From Bretschneidera sinensis (Eukaryota > Streptophyta > Magnoliopsida > Brassicales > Akaniaceae): a stretch of 64,000 bases of DNA. The notes beneath the pieces are model-generated. The model had not been told where the DNA came from. It did no database searches and worked only from the letters and a program-made list of their open reading frames with translations. Location of the stretch: assembly GCA_023935145.1 (NCBI GenBank), contig CM043698.1, positions 85,659,001-85,723,000 on the forward strand, read 5' to 3'. A program made the position numbers and the translations under genes. Shown piece after piece: positions 1 to 12,292 of this stretch. Numbering within the stretch: position 1 is the first letter of the stretch; each line of letters starts with the position of its first letter.

Positions 1-1539
1 TTTCGTTGTTGGGATGTGTAATAACTTACCACTTAGTGTCTCAATGGCATTCACCTCCTTTATATTTTGTTGCACTAGGTGTTGACTATGGGGTGTGGAC
101 TGAGCTTGAGAAGGGAACTTACCTCGCTCAGTCACACTCAAGTAGCTCATCAACTTGGACACTTGACTCTTTATCTCTTTATTTTCTTCAACAGCCTGCG
201 TAATTAAAGATTCAAGTCTTTGATTAGTCTTACCCTGTACTTCAATAAAAGCATGTAAAGTGTCTTCTAAAGAACTCCTAAAAGATACAGGTGCATGATA
301 TGGTTCAAGATATGGTGCAGGGGGTTGTACAAGTTGCTGGTTTTCAGACTTCCAACTAAAATTGGGGTGATTTCGCCATCCCGGATTATAGTTATCAGAG
401 AAGGGTACCAAAGGCTTCTTGTACATGCCTAAGGCATTACATTGTTCCTTATACATCCCTCTCATCTCAGCAAATGTGGGGCACTCTTGGGCGAGATGAA
501 CTACCCCGCCACATATAAAACATGGTTCAAAAGATTTTGCATGATTAGCTACGTGTGTTGGCTTTAAGCTCTTAGTCTTTAACACCTCTAGTTCCCTAGT
601 GAGCATCTCGACCTTGGCCTTAAGGTTATCCTCTTCCCTAAGATGGTAAATTTCACCACCATTTGGGTTCCCTATAGGTCGTGACCTATTTGTGCTTTCA
701 GTAGCACTAGGTCCAGTCCAAGTGTGAGCTTTTTCAGCAAGGTCATTGAGGTACTCTATGGCCTTATCAGGATCTTTCTCCAAAAATTCACCATTACACA
801 TCATCTCTACAAATTGGAGCTCTCTATATGTAAGTCCCTCATAAAAATAGCTCACCAAGCGCCAATTCTCATACCCATGGTGAGGGCACATACTCAATAA
901 CTCTTTTAATCTCTCCCAAGACTGATATAAAGTCTCACTATCCTTTTGTGCAAAGGTGGAGATTTGCCTTTTCAAAGCGTTGGTCTTATGTTGGGGAAAG
1001 TATTTGTTAAAGAAAGCCCGAGTCATCTCAGTCCACGACCCAATAGATCGTGGTCTTAGTGAGTATAGCCAACTCTTAGCTCTATCCTTCAAAGCGAAAG
1101 GAAAGAACTTAAGCCTCACAATGTCATCGGTTTCATCTTGACTATGAAATGTCGCGACTACTTCCTCAAACTCTCTAATGTGCACATATAGGTTTTCATT
1201 ATCTAAGCCATGAAATGTAGGGAGTAACTGAATCATCCCTGGTTTAAGATCTAATTGGCGAGTATTGGCTGGAAACTTGATGCATGATGGTGTGGCTGTG
1301 CGTGTAGGGTGGAGGTAATCCTGAAGTGTCCGAGTAACATTCTCATTAAGATTATCGGTTATATTAACAAAATCCTCTAAATTCTCACTTAGGTTTCTCC
1401 TATGGGTTAATCTAGGCGAGGTTTCACTATCAGACTAGGAAGGAGATGAATTATCAAATAAAGGGTTTAAAAAGTTTAATCCTAACTCTAGCACAGGCCT
1501 ACAAGCAAATCTACCCAAAGTGTCTCTATATCTGGGCAT
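1..1539 (-). CDS. gag polyprotein of element A, nearly intact, one in-frame TAG, runs off window
   Basis: Retroelement capsid/nucleocapsid protein that would form virus-like particles and bind genomic RNA. The start at 1539 (MPRYRDTLGRF) is the same start used by copy B. One TAG (1435-1437, about codon 35) interrupts the frame; I read the rest codon by codon to base 1, about 478 codons, with no further stop. The central retrotransposon gag domain is seen around SWTEMTRAFFNKYFPQHKTN and LYQSWERLKELLSMCPHHGY. A CCHC zinc knuckle (CFIC-N4-H-N4-C) lies at about 485-525. It is the best preserved of the three related gag copies here. Whether it is expressed is unknown; the TAG could be a recent nonsense change. 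Confidence 0.85.
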
Positions 1540-1723
1540 TCAAGATCACAAAATAATAAAAATACTATATAAAAAAACAAAAAAGAAAATAAAAAAATTT
1601 AATTTAGCAAGCTAAAAGAAGGAACGAAGTTACCACCTTTACAGCTGATGAAAAAAAAAACTATTTACAACTCTTCTACCATCATGTCAAAAGTTGACAA
1701 TATTCTTTGTATTTATGTGCATT

Positions 1724-1741
1724 TCCCCGGCAACAGCACCA
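1724..1741 (-). other. Primer binding site of element A (tRNA-Asp)
   Basis: On the minus strand this reads TGGTGCTGTTGCCGGGGA, two mismatches from the exact complement of the plant tRNA-Asp 3' end. It lies five bases inside the LTR, as in B, C, E and G. tRNA-Asp priming is typical of the Athila lineage. Confidence 0.85.
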
Positions 1742-1746
1742 AAATT

Positions 1747-3237
1747 TGGTTAAGCCCAAAGTATAACACGGTAGTTGTAGTACAGCTTTGGGGTGTCAAT
1801 TCCATAGGGAAACAAACTAATTACAAAAAAAGGTGTAAACCTCAACACAAACGATAAAAGTTAAAGTGACAAAATCTGAATTGTTGATTGTGTGAAAATT
1901 GTGTAAATAATTGATGGATAATATAATAAAGAAACAACAAGGTTCTGGAAATCCTCCCTAAGTTTATTGCCCTAATCCTAACTTGATTCAGCTGTTTTTA
2001 TCTTGATTGCAAGTTTCACATCCCAAACAGGCAATCGACAAATATTCAATTAAAGCGCATGTATAAACCCTAATGTAATTGATATGAATTATTCTTTACT
2101 TTCAAGCACACATGACTTAACTTATAAATTATCAAAAGACGATGATATATCTAAATTATAATACCACAGCAATAGACAAATCTATAAAAGAGATCTACTG
2201 GACTCAATCATACCCAAACAAATACACATAAGAAGAGCATGACTAGACTTATATGGAAAAGAAGTATGCAATCACCGGACTAATAAGAAATCTATTCATT
2301 AAATTAAAGAATAAAACATAACAATGTTTAATGAAAATAGTACCAAACTACAACTGAATCAAATAAAGGAAAATAAGAACAACTACACCAAGGGATTCAT
2401 CCCTTCGCCTTGCTTGGAGACTAGCCGGCCATGGGGCTCATGCGTCCTCGAGTTGCCTCCGGCCTCTAAACCATCATCTCCCCCTTGGTAGCGAAAGCTT
2501 CAGTGATTCCTCAGCTTGACCTCCAAAAGTACTTCGGATTCCTCCTAAGGACCCTCTGGATTGCTCCTAAAGGCCCTCTAGATTAACTTTCTGATGATCT
2601 CAGATTCTCCGATTGTCCTTAAAGCTGAAGTGGAGTGGGTCTTATATAGGCAAATACCATGAGTGCAATGTGTTTCCAATCCGATGTGGGATGTGGGACA
2701 TATAAATGTGTTTCTAACCGATGTGGGATGTGGGATTTAGGCCTTCACATGTCCTTCACGCTGAAATCCCGCACAGCTCGCACAGCCTGACCTTTATCTA
2801 CTTAAACTGTCATAACTTTCTCTAAAAAAATCATTTTTATGAATCATAAAATTCTCCAGAAAATAGACTTCCGGATCTTTCTAAGCATATATGGCTCATC
2901 TCCTGGTTCTTCTTGTATCAATACAGTTTAATTTGCAAAGATGATTGATCTGTACGGGCAATTCTGGCAATTTAGTGAAACTCCTTTGCAGTGCGGGCAG
3001 CTTGTCCTTCTGGAAGAATTCCTTCACTCTAGTATGTCTCGAGTCTTTGTGCTTTAAGCAATGATAACTTTTCCTCCTCTTTTGAGCTTAAAGTACCTGA
3101 AAATGCACCGAAATAGATCAATGATCCAAGAATGATACTTTAGAGTTGTTAACGTTTAAAAGTGCAATTAAAACTTAGATCAACCCTAAAATGATAACAA
3201 TTAAGTACTATTAAGATGCATTTTATGACTCTCATCA
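1747..3237 (-). repeat. 5' LTR of element A (1491 bp)
   Basis: It begins TGATGAGAGTCATAAAATGC at 3237 on the minus strand and ends at 1747, next to the primer binding site. The outer parts match the LTRs of B and E, but the central promoter block differs from B. That block holds two perfect snRNA-type upstream elements (2682-2692 and 2719-2729) and a TATATAAG box (2641-2648). Confidence 0.85.
2641..2729 (-). promoter_or_regulatory. snRNA-like USE + TATA promoter in LTR A
   Basis: On the minus strand ATCCCACATCG occurs at 2719-2729 and again at 2682-2692, and TATATAAG at 2641-2648. Exactly 33 bp separate the proximal element from the TATA box. The published plant snRNA upstream sequence element is RTCCCACATCG, and 33-34 bp spacing marks RNA polymerase II-type snRNA genes (about 23-24 bp marks polymerase III types). 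Function in an LTR is inference. Confidence 0.6.
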
Positions 3238-4169
3238 GCACCTAAATAGGAGAGGTGCAGCTCGTAGAAGCTCTCTCTCCCACCATCAGACAAAGCCTAG
3301 GCGCCCACTGAGGAGAGGTGCAGTGCGCACATGAAATTTCTTCTCCGAGCTATGACCTAATTAGGGTTTTTGATGATGTTCTAAACCCTAAAACACCCTT
3401 GAACCTTGGGTATTATAAATAGACCACTTAGGGTTTTAGAAAAGAACATCTTTTTGCGAGGCCGGAGGTCGGGGAAAACTCCATCCAGCACGAGCCCCAT
3501 GGCCAACTAATCTCCAAGCAAGGCGAAGGGATGAATCCCTAGGTGTAGTTGTTCTTATTTTCTAGTCTTGATTCATTGTAATTTGGATTTATTATCATTA
3601 AACATTGTTATGATTTAATTTTTAATCTAATTAGAAGATTTCCCCTTAATCCGGTGATTGCATCTTTCTCCCTCATATAAGTCTAGTCATGCTCTTCTTA
3701 TGTGATGTTGTTGAGGTGTGATTGAGCCCGGTAGAATTCTCTTATAGATTTGTCCACTACTGTGGTATTTTCGTTATGATTTATTGTCATTTCTTGATAA
3801 TCTATAAAGTTAGGTCATGTGTGCTTGAAAGCAAAGAGTATTTCATAACAATTACATTAGGGTTTATATATGTGCTTTAATTGAATATTTGTCGATTGCT
3901 TGTTTGGAATATGAAACTTGCAATCGAGATAAAAACAACTGAATCAAGATTAGAATAAGACAACAAACCTAGGGAGGATTCCCGAACCCTTTTTGTTCTC
4001 TATTATATTTACACAATTATTTCACACTACTTCAAACTCAGATTTTCTCGTTTAACTTTTATCGTTCGTTTTAAGGTTTGCACTTTCTCTTATAGTTAGT
4101 TTGTCTCCCTGTGGAATCGACACCTCAAAGACGTGCTACAACTATCGCGTTATACTTTAGGTGTAATCA
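3238..4169 (+). repeat. 5' LTR of element B, first part missing (element A inserted)
   Basis: It matches positions from about 16095 to 17029 of the complete 3' LTR. It ends GTGTAATCA immediately before the primer binding site. The missing start is explained by the insertion of A. Confidence 0.85.
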
Positions 4170-4174
4170 AATTT

Positions 4175-4192
4175 TGGTGCCATTGTTGGGGA
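4175..4192 (+). other. Primer binding site of element B (tRNA-Asp)
   Basis: TGGTGCCATTGTTGGGGA, a decayed complement of the tRNA-Asp 3' end (three mismatches, all transitions), five bases after the LTR. Confidence 0.8.
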
Positions 4193-4375
4193 GACGTGCT
4201 TAAGTATAAGGAAGATTGTCAACCTTGAGACAAGACGGTAGAAGAATTATAGATAGTTTTTCTTTTCAGCAGTTTGTAAATGCGGTAACTTCGTTCCTTC
4301 TTTTAGCTTGCTGCATTAATTTTTTATTTTATTTTATTCTTTTTTTATATTTTTATTATTATTTTGTGATCTTGC

Positions 4376-6088
4376 ATGCCCCGATATAGAGACACTTTAG
4401 GTAGATTTGCTTGTAGGCCTATGTTAAAGTCAGAATTAAATTCGTTTCTAAATCCTTTATTTGACAATCCATCTAGTCCCGAAGAGATTAGTGAACATGA
4501 AGATCAACCCCTTAGGACCCTTTAGGATTACCTCCACCCTACATGAACAGCCACACCATCATGCATCATGTTTCCAGCCAATACTCACCATTTAGATTTT
4601 AAAACAGGGATGATACAATTACTCCCTACTTTTCATGGCTTGGAAAGTGAAAACCCATATGTGCACATTAGAGAGTTTGAGGTAGTAGTTGCGACCTTTC
4701 ATAGTCAAGATGCAACTGCTGACATTGTGAGACTTAAGTTCTTTCATTTCGCTTTGAATGATAGAGCTAAGAGTTGGCTATACTCACTGACACCATGATC
4801 TATTGGGTCGTGGACTGAGATGACTCGAATTTTCTTTAATAAATACTTCCCTCAACATAAGACCAATGCTTTAAAAAGGTAAATCTCCACCTTTTCACAA
4901 AAGGATAGTAAGACTTTGTATCAGTCTTGGGAGAGATTTAAGGAGTTGTTGAGTATGTGCCCTCACCATAGGTATGACATTTGGCGCTTAGTGAGCTATT
5001 TTTATGAGGCACTTACATATAGGGAGCACCAATTTGTAGAGATGATGTGTAATGATGAGTTTTTAGAAAAAGATCCTGATGAGGCCATAGAGTACCTCAA
5101 TGAGCTTGCTGAAAAAGCTCACACTTGGACTGGACCTAGTACTACTAAAAGCACAAATAGGTCATGACCTATAGGGAACCCAAATGGTGATGGAATTTAC
5201 CATATTAGGGAAGAGGATAACCTAAAGGCTAAGGTTGAGATGCTCACTAGGGAACTAGATGTGTTAAAGACTAAGAGCTTACAGCAAAGACACGTAGCTA
5301 ATCATGCAAGGACTTTTGAACCATGTTTTGTGTGTGGCGGGGTAGATTATCTCGCCCAATAGTTTCCCACATTTGCAGAGATGAGAGGGATGTATGAGGA
5401 ACAATGTAATGCCTTAGGTATGTACAAGAAGCCTTTTTCACCCATCTCTGATATCTATAATCCAGAGTGGCGAAATCACCCCAATCTTAGCTAGAAATCT
5501 GAAAACTAGCTGCCTACACAACCCCCTAGATCATATCATGCACAATATCATGCACCTACACCTTCTAGGAGTCCATTAGAAGAAACTTTGCATACTTTTA
5601 TTGAGGCACAAGATAAGACAAATCAAAAGCTTGAATCTTTAATTACGCAGGTTGTTGAAGAATATAAGGATTTAAAGAGCCAAGTGTCCAAGTTGATGAG
5701 CTCCTTGAGTGTGAATGAGCGAGGTAATTTCCCTTCCCAAGCTCAGTCCACACACCATGGACAACATTTGATGCAAAATAATTTAAAGGAGGTGAATGCC
5801 ATTGTGACACTTAGTGGTAAGACATTACACATCCCAACATCGAACAAATCAGAGGATGGGGGTGAGAACCACCAAGTATATATGATTGACTCACCCATGG
5901 AAAAGGTCCATCACCTTAATCCATTGGAGTCAATCCACACCCATGGGTTCACAAAAGCATATATTGAGCCAAAATCTGGAGATATTACTGATGAAATCCT
6001 TGAGGCCTCTTCAAAGCATACAAGCACCCAATTTGACATTGAAACAGTTGCTGGTGCATTTAGTTCACGTTTGTCTAGGAAGGCATAA
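4376..6088 (+). pseudogene. gag pseudogene of element B
   Basis: Homologous to the A and E gag frames from the same MPRYRDTLGRF start. Recognisable blocks are 4568-4798 and 4916-5167 (gag domain) and 5588-6088 (C-terminal region). In-frame stops occur before 4568, at about 4797, in the low 4880s, at 5165 and several times between 5350 and 5520. The zinc knuckle is destroyed: CFVC remains, but the histidine is tyrosine and the last cysteine is replaced next to a stop (around 5325-5365). The frame ends at 6088, only a few bases before the conserved 3' box, so pol is absent rather than mutated. Confidence 0.85.
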
Positions 6089-6094
6089 AAGTAT

Positions 6095-6137
6095 CTGGCT
6101 GAAGACGTAAAATTTAGCGCTCATGGGAGGCACCCCA
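6095..6137 (+). other. Conserved 43-bp 3' box, copy in B
   Basis: It begins CTGGCTGAAGACGT and ends GGGAGGCACCCCA. It differs from the copy in G (36613) at two bases, although the LTRs of B and G are unrelated over most of their length. It sits just after the gag stop. Confidence 0.9.
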
Positions 6138-7044
6138 CAGTATATCCTTTTACTTTATTGTTTTCATATTTCTTTTTCTTGTTTATTGTTCGTATTTTTT
6201 TTTCTTCTGTTTTCCAGTATTAACTTAGTATTTCTTTTTCAAGGACAAATATATGAAGCAGTTCAAATGGTGGAGCATAATTTTCAGCTTCTGTGCACCT
6301 TTGGCTACAAAGGGAGTTTCCTTTACTCTTTCTTTTACATTGAGGTCAATGCAATTTTTAAGTTGGGGGTGAAGGAAACGCATCTCTTTGTTTCCATACT
6401 TTTTTTTTTCTTTTTCCATTGAACTGCTTGGTGTCGTTCTCCCTTTTTGTTTGTTTTTAGCATGCTTTGTGTTAGCCTTAGAGTTAATTCACATGTCAAT
6501 GATATGAACCTAATTGAGATAGCATATAGCATTTAGAAGAAGTTAAATCTTGCTTCGGTTTGAGAATAATTTAAATATCAATCTTCATTTGGTTTGAGAC
6601 TCTAGTTATGGTAAGATTGTATGATTAGTCTAAAGCATCTAGAGAATTTTTATGTGTGATTGCTTTGTGAATACTTTTGCGGTCTCGACAAGCTCTAGAA
6701 CTTATTTGATAATCACTTTAGGCGAATTCCTAGAATGCACATTACTTAGGATATGATATAGGCCATTTTTTGGACCGTTTAAGCCTTTCAAACTTATCCT
6801 TGCTATATCTATCGCTAGTCACCTGTTTGAGCCTATTTCTTGAAAAAGAATTTGAGCCTTGTTTCTTTCGAAAACCCATTTGCTTACCCTTATGAGCCTA
6901 AAAATTTTATCCTTACCCTTCTTTTAAAAGAACTTAGTTGTACACACTTGTTGAGAAGCACTTAAGAGGAGGAAGGATGGAAACATAAGAAAAAATATAT
7001 TACTACCATAACCCAAGTATATTAAAGGAGATAAGTTGGGGGTT
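6138..7044 (+). other. 3' noncoding region of element B up to insertion C
   Basis: No coding signal. It holds the hairpin CATTG-AGGT-CAATG (6338-6351), followed by AGTTGGGGGT (6361-6370), and a second AAGTTGGGGG-type motif at 7033-7042. Homologous sequence on the minus strand occurs in element E (about 23806-24675). Element C starts at 7045; the five bases before it are GGGTT. Confidence 0.75.
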
Positions 7045-8320
7045 TGATAGGTGCTTAAATAGTCATATTTAAGCCCCTTAATTTACGCTTGTTAGACTCT
7101 TTACCTAGCTAATTATATGGATTTTACTTCGTTTTCGTCTTTTATGTGTTTTTCTTAAGACTTGGACAAAAAGATAATAAATTGGAGCTTTTAGAAGCAA
7201 AAATGAAGTCCTGCCATCCAGCAAGGTGTGCTCGAGTGCACCTCATTGAGATCGAGCGCACAAGGACAAGAACACACTTGAAGAAGGCTCGAGTGCACAC
7301 TTGCGTTTGAGTGCAACCCACATATGCTTGAGCGCAATTACTCCAGAGGCGGTAGAAGCCAGAATTGAAAAGAAGTCCTCCGACTCGAAATAGGAATTAG
7401 GGTTTCGGGACCCTATAAATAACCTTGTAAAAACACATAATAGATCATCTTTGGTTCTAGACTTGAAGTAGAGAGCTTAGGGAAGAATTGACGACTTGTC
7501 TCCTGAGTTTCTTCGGTTTTAGTTTTCAGTTTTTATTTTCATAAAGTTTAGCATGTTTATTCTACTTAGCATGTGTAACTAAACAACTATAGGGCTCGAT
7601 TGAAGCCCTAGTTATGCTTTTCCACATATCTATTCATTGACTATCTTTGTTATAGCCCTGTCTGGATATTTAACTTGATTAATACCTGTTTGTATTTAAA
7701 TTCCTCGTATGTGTGTGCCTGATCAACATATGCATGTGGTATGGATAGGTTAGTCGGATCAATTTGGATGACCGAGTCCTGGGTTCGACATTAGTAACAA
7801 GGGATATCCACACCGGATTCCTAGGTTAATCAACATGGGAAACCGGGAGCAGACCAAGCCCTAGGTCCTATGTGGTTGCCGATCTCCACAGCCCTCATGC
7901 TCTCTTAAGGAACAACTCAGTATACACCCATGCTGAATCCTTTAAGAGAGAAAAGAGTTAGAGTATACACCATGCCTAACTCGTTACATAGGGAGATTAA
8001 TAGCTTAAGGTGTGGACCAAGCCCTTAGGTTGGCAACCATTAGATATTCATGATAAGGCTAGAGCATTGAAACTTTACTTAGTGGGAAAGTATAATTAGG
8101 GTGGATATCGTAGTCCTATATTCTCATCATTGTTATTTACTCATAATCAACTATTATTTCTCTTTTCAAACTTGAAGAAATTAGTCCTAGAAAGAAATTC
8201 ACCAATCCCTCTGGAAATAATCTCGCACTTGTACACTATGCTACCACAGACCTTGTGCACTTGCAAGTAAAACGAGTGCGATTATTTGTATATTAATTTA
8301 GGTAGATAATCGGCACAACA
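7045..8320 (+). repeat. 5' LTR of element C (1276 bp)
   Basis: It starts TGATAGGTGC and ends CGGCACAACA, six bases before the primer site. A TATAAATAA box lies at 7414. Upstream of it (about 7228-7345) is an array of CG-rich motifs related to GAGCGCAC and CTCGAG, partly decayed by C-to-T changes. Confidence 0.9.
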
Positions 8321-8326
8321 AGTTTT

Positions 8327-8344
8327 TGGCGTCGTTGTCGGGGA
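8327..8344 (+). other. Primer binding site of element C (tRNA-Asp)
   Basis: TGGCGTCGTTGTCGGGGA, two C-to-T changes from the exact tRNA-Asp complement. Confidence 0.9.
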
Positions 8345-8562
8345 TTGCGCTAAATTTCTTTTTAGTATTAATTTTTCATTTAAATATTACTGTTTTTAAA
8401 ATTATTATCTCATAACCCTAATTTTCTTTTTCTCTGTTTCAGGTACCCCTCTATACCACTTGCGATCAAATGCACCCGCCTATGCGATCGAGCGCAATTG
8501 AGGCAGAGAGTGCTCAGAGCAGTAGTGTCTGACTGCTGCACTCACATATCAGAAACAAATTC

Positions 8563-9700
8563 ATGGACGGACGTCCGTCCAAGAATCCAGCAATACTTCC
8601 CTTTGATTTCGAGCTTGAGAGATCTATCCGATAAAGGTTTAGGGATAACTCGGAAGAAGTGGGAGAAGGGAGCAAGGGAGAGATACCGATGGCAGAACAA
8701 ATAGCTGAACAACAACCACCCGAACAGAGGCCGATGAAGTAGTCCTTCATCCTGCAGAACCTCGAACAACCGTCATGCATTGCATATCAACCCAAGGACG
8801 AACTGGTACAAGCCTTTTACGAAGGTTTAAGTGATTCTAACAAAAATATTATTGATTCAGGTTGTGGAGGAGTGCTGATGGAAAGGAGCAGCAAAAAGGC
8901 GATAGAACTATTCGAAACCCTAAGCGAACACACACAACAGTTCTCCTCACGAGGTAGACACATAACCAAAAGTAAGGGTGTGTATAAGGTAAGCATGAAC
9001 GGAGGATCATCTCCTCAAATGGCGGCCATAGAAAGAAAAATTGACCTTATTAGTGAAAGCCATGGCCGCTCAGAATACCTCGACTAATCCATCAGCTGCA
9101 CCACTACAGGTATGTGCCATTTGCTCACAGTTTGATCATGATACTAATACTTGTCCTCTATATTCATCTGCAGATAATGAGCAAGCTAATTTTGTGGGTC
9201 CGAACAGTTATCCGCCAAAGAACAACACCTATGCCAACATATACAACCCTCGATGGCGGAATCACCTAAACTTTTCATGGAGCAACAACCAAAACAATCA
9301 AGGGCAGCAAAGAACTTTCCAAACAGCAGCCCAACCTGCTCCTGAACCAAAGAAGAATGACCTTGAAAGCCTGGTGAGACAATTAGCAACTCAGCAACAA
9401 CAGATCATGACTTCACAAGACCAGTTCATGGCAGAAGAAAGACAGTTCTGGACCGAACTAAGACAAACCACAGCAAAACATGAACAAGCCATCCAAAGGG
9501 TAGAAGTACAAATGGGACAATTAGCTGAGGAGATGAGCAATAGAAAGCAAAAAGAGATTCCAACGCAATACCTTGGGGGATATCAACAACTTAAAGCTGT
9601 CACGACCCTCAGAAATGGTAAAGTAATAGGGATCGATGAATCCGCAACAGTATCAAAGGTAAGGGAGACAAAGAAGGTGAATGCACCACCCTTCCCGTAG
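8563..9700 (+). pseudogene. gag pseudogene of element C
   Basis: An ATG at 8563 begins MDGRPSKNPAILPFDFELER, then hits an early stop. A later block (about 8790-9040) resembles the segment after the gag core (EAFYEGLSD-like, GGVLM), so the central capsid part appears deleted. The 9041-9700 frame carries a CCHC knuckle (CAIC-N4-H-N4-C, about 9113-9154) and a glutamine-rich coiled region. It ends at a TAG (9698-9700), but the same frame continues into protease. Confidence 0.8.
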
Positions 9701-9778
9701 AGGTTAGTAAAACAAAAGAACGAGAATAAATTACTTGATATTTTTGAAACCTTACGAAAAGTTGAAATAAACATCCCT

Positions 9779-10402
9779 TTGTTAGATGCAATTCAACAGA
9801 TCCCAGCTTATGCTAAATTTCTAAAGGAATGTTGCACTCATAAAAGAAAATTTCAAGAACATGAGATTGTAGCCTTAACTGAAGAGGTAAGTGCTATGCT
9901 ATTAAGAAAACGCCTACCAAAAGTAAAAGATCCGGGTAGTTTTACTATTCCCTATAGGATAGGTGATCAGTTATTTGAACGAGCATTACTAGATTTGGGG
10001 GTGGGTGTAAATTTGTTACCATATATGGTATTTGAAACCCTAGGATTGGGGGAGCTGCAACCTACTTCCATTACCTTGCAATTGGCAGATAAAAGTGTAA
10101 TAAAACCTAGGGGTATTCTTGAGGATGTCCTAGTAAAAGTAGGTGAGTTCATTCTACCTGCAGATTTTATTGTGTTAGATATGGAGGAATGCTCCATACC
10201 ATTACCCTTGCCCATCATTTTAGGTAGACCCTTCATGAGAACGGCTGATATAAAAATTTGTGTAAAAAAGGGTACAGTAAGTATGAAAGTAAATGGGGAG
10301 AAAATAGAATTCAAAATATTTGATGCATTAAGATTACCTCAAGATGATATGGACTGCTTTAATGTATGTATGATACATAATTTTGTTGAGCAAGTTTTGT
10401 AG
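9779..10402 (+). pseudogene. Retropepsin-type protease domain of element C
   Basis: Aspartic protease that would cleave the gag-pol polyprotein. The active-site region reads ALLDLGVGVNLLPY (about 9985-10025). Athila-type proteases usually have DLGA here, so the alanine is changed to valine. ILGRPF (about 10217-10234) is the conserved C-terminal flap-side motif. It is in the same frame as gag (9041-9700) and RT (10658 on). Stops at 10400-10402 and 10406-10408, and a shifted stretch up to 10657, break the link to RT. Confidence 0.85.
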
Positions 10403-10657
10403 GTCTAGCACGTTGATCCCTTGGAGACTACTTTTACTCATAGCCTTACAACTGTGGATATTGAGCAAAGATCGGAAGATATCACTAAATCGCATCATGA
10501 AAACTGTGTACCTTTTTGAGGCTTCTCCAAAACTTTCAAGTAAGTATGCTCTTCCATTTGAAACTCTCATGCCCACTAATACCACTCTTCTTCCTTCTAT
10601 TGTCCAAGCACCAATTTTGAATTAAAGCAGCTGCCGGAACATCTAACTTACACCTAT

Positions 10658-12223
10658 TTGGGAGAAAAGAAAACATTACCGGTAATTGTGGCTGCTAATT
10701 TGAGTATGGGAGAAGAAGACAAATTATTAAGAGTTTTAAGGGAGCACAAATCTGCTATTGGATGGACCATTGCTGACATCAAGGGAATAAGTTCGTCAAA
10801 ATGCATGCATAATATATACCTTGAGGATGAAGAAAGGCCCACGCGAGACTCTCAAAGAAGACTTAACCCACACATGAAAGAGGTAGTGAAGACTGAGATA
10901 TTGAAACTCTTAGATGTTGGCATCATCTACCCTATTTCTGACAGTAAGTGGGTAAGCCCGGTTCAAGTTGTTCCTAAAAAGAGTGGGATCACCGTAATGA
11001 AAAATGAAAGTGAAGATCTCATACCCACAAGAAAAACAACCAGTTGGAGAGTATGTATTGACTATCGAAAATTAAACAATGTCACTTGAAAAGATCACTT
11101 CCCTTTGCTATTTATTGATCAAATGTTAGAAAGACTAGCTGGCCACAGTTACTATTGTTTCTTGGATGGGTACAGTGGATACAACCAGATTTCTATAGCC
11201 CCTAAAGACCAAGAAAAGACTACCTTTACTTGTCCTTTCGGTACATTCACTTATCGGAGAATGCCATTTGGGTTATGCAACGCACCAGCCACTTTTCAAA
11301 GATGTATGATGAGCATATTTTCCGATACGGTGGAGAAATACATTGAGGTATTCATGGACGACTTCAGTGTCTTTGGGTCCAGTTTTGATGAATGCCTAAA
11401 TCATTTAGAGAGCGTCCTAAAGAGATGTGAAGAAAGTAACTTGGTGCTAAATTGGGAAAAATGTCACTTCATGGTTCAACAAGGCATTGTGTTGGGTCAC
11501 TCCATCTCCAACAGAGGTATTGAAGTAGATAAGGCCAAAATTGACATTATTTCAAAGCTACCTCCCCCTCTCATAGTCAAGGGTGTTAGAAGCTTCCTCG
11601 GACATGCCGATTTTTATAGACGATTTATCAAGGGCTTCTCTAAAATCTCAAGACCTCTGTGTGCATTGTTAGCTAAAGATACCAAATCCGAATGGACTGA
11701 CAATTGTATAACAGCTTTCAACACACTTAAAGATGTTCTAACCTCAGCTCCAATAATGATGGCACCAGATTGGAGCCTTCCATTTGAGTTAATGTGTGAT
11801 GCTAGTGATTTTGCTTTGGGAGCTGTTATTTTTGCTTTAGAGAAGTTTAGATTGTATCTAATTGGTTCAAAAGTTATTGTTTATACTGACCATGTTGCTT
11901 TGAGATATCTATTTTCTAAAAAGGATGCAAAGCCTAGGTTAATCAGATGGGTGCTCCTATTGCAAGAATTCGATTTGGAAATTAAAGACAAGAAGGGCAG
12001 TGAGAATGTGGTCGCAGATCACTTATCAAGACTACCCTATGAGAACGATACTAATGAATTGCCTTTAAATGAGAACTTCCCTGATGAGCAATTATTCGCA
12101 CTAGAGGTAAAACTCCTATGGTATGCTGATATTGTCAATTATCTAACTACTAAAGTTTTTCCCCCAGGTATGACAACACAAGAAAAGAAGTGGTTGATAT
12201 CCGTGTCTCGACATCACCATTGA
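10658..12223 (+). pseudogene. Reverse transcriptase and RNase H of element C
   Basis: Copies element RNA to DNA and degrades the RNA strand. N-terminal RT motifs are at 10658-11086 (YPISDSKWVSPVQVVPKK, CIDYRKLN). The catalytic region at 11105-11400 includes [25 protein letters not shown] and FMDD. A TGA at 11087-11089 interrupts the two halves. RNase H begins [12 protein letters not shown], then jumps straight to [10 protein letters not shown]. About 35-40 residues normally lying between, including the catalytic glutamate, are missing in frame. A TGA at 12221 separates it from integrase. The lineage call (Athila) rests on these motifs and the tRNA-Asp site. Confidence 0.9.
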
Positions 12224-12292
12224 GACGATCCCTACCTTTTCAAATTCTGTCCCGATCAGATCATACGACGATGTGTCTCGGAAGAGGAGCAT

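Larger units (their letters stand above)
1..3237 (-). mobile_element. Element A: pol-less Athila-like Ty3/gypsy retrotransposon, 5' half (cut by left edge)
   Basis: Read on the minus strand this runs 5' LTR (3237 to 1747), tRNA-Asp primer binding site, untranslated leader, then a long gag frame from 1539 off the left edge. The LTR starts TGATGAGAG, the terminus seen in elements B and E. It is inserted in the 5' LTR of element B: plus-strand sequence resumes at 3238 in the middle of a B-type LTR, and the missing first part of that LTR is not in the window. The target duplication should therefore be GCACC (3238-3242), repeated beyond the left edge. That prediction is inference; the structure itself is visible. 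Confidence 0.85.

Noticed and set aside
1..1539. Domesticated host gag gene
   Set aside because: It sits in a normal LTR and primer-site context and carries an in-frame TAG; an ordinary retroelement gag fits better.
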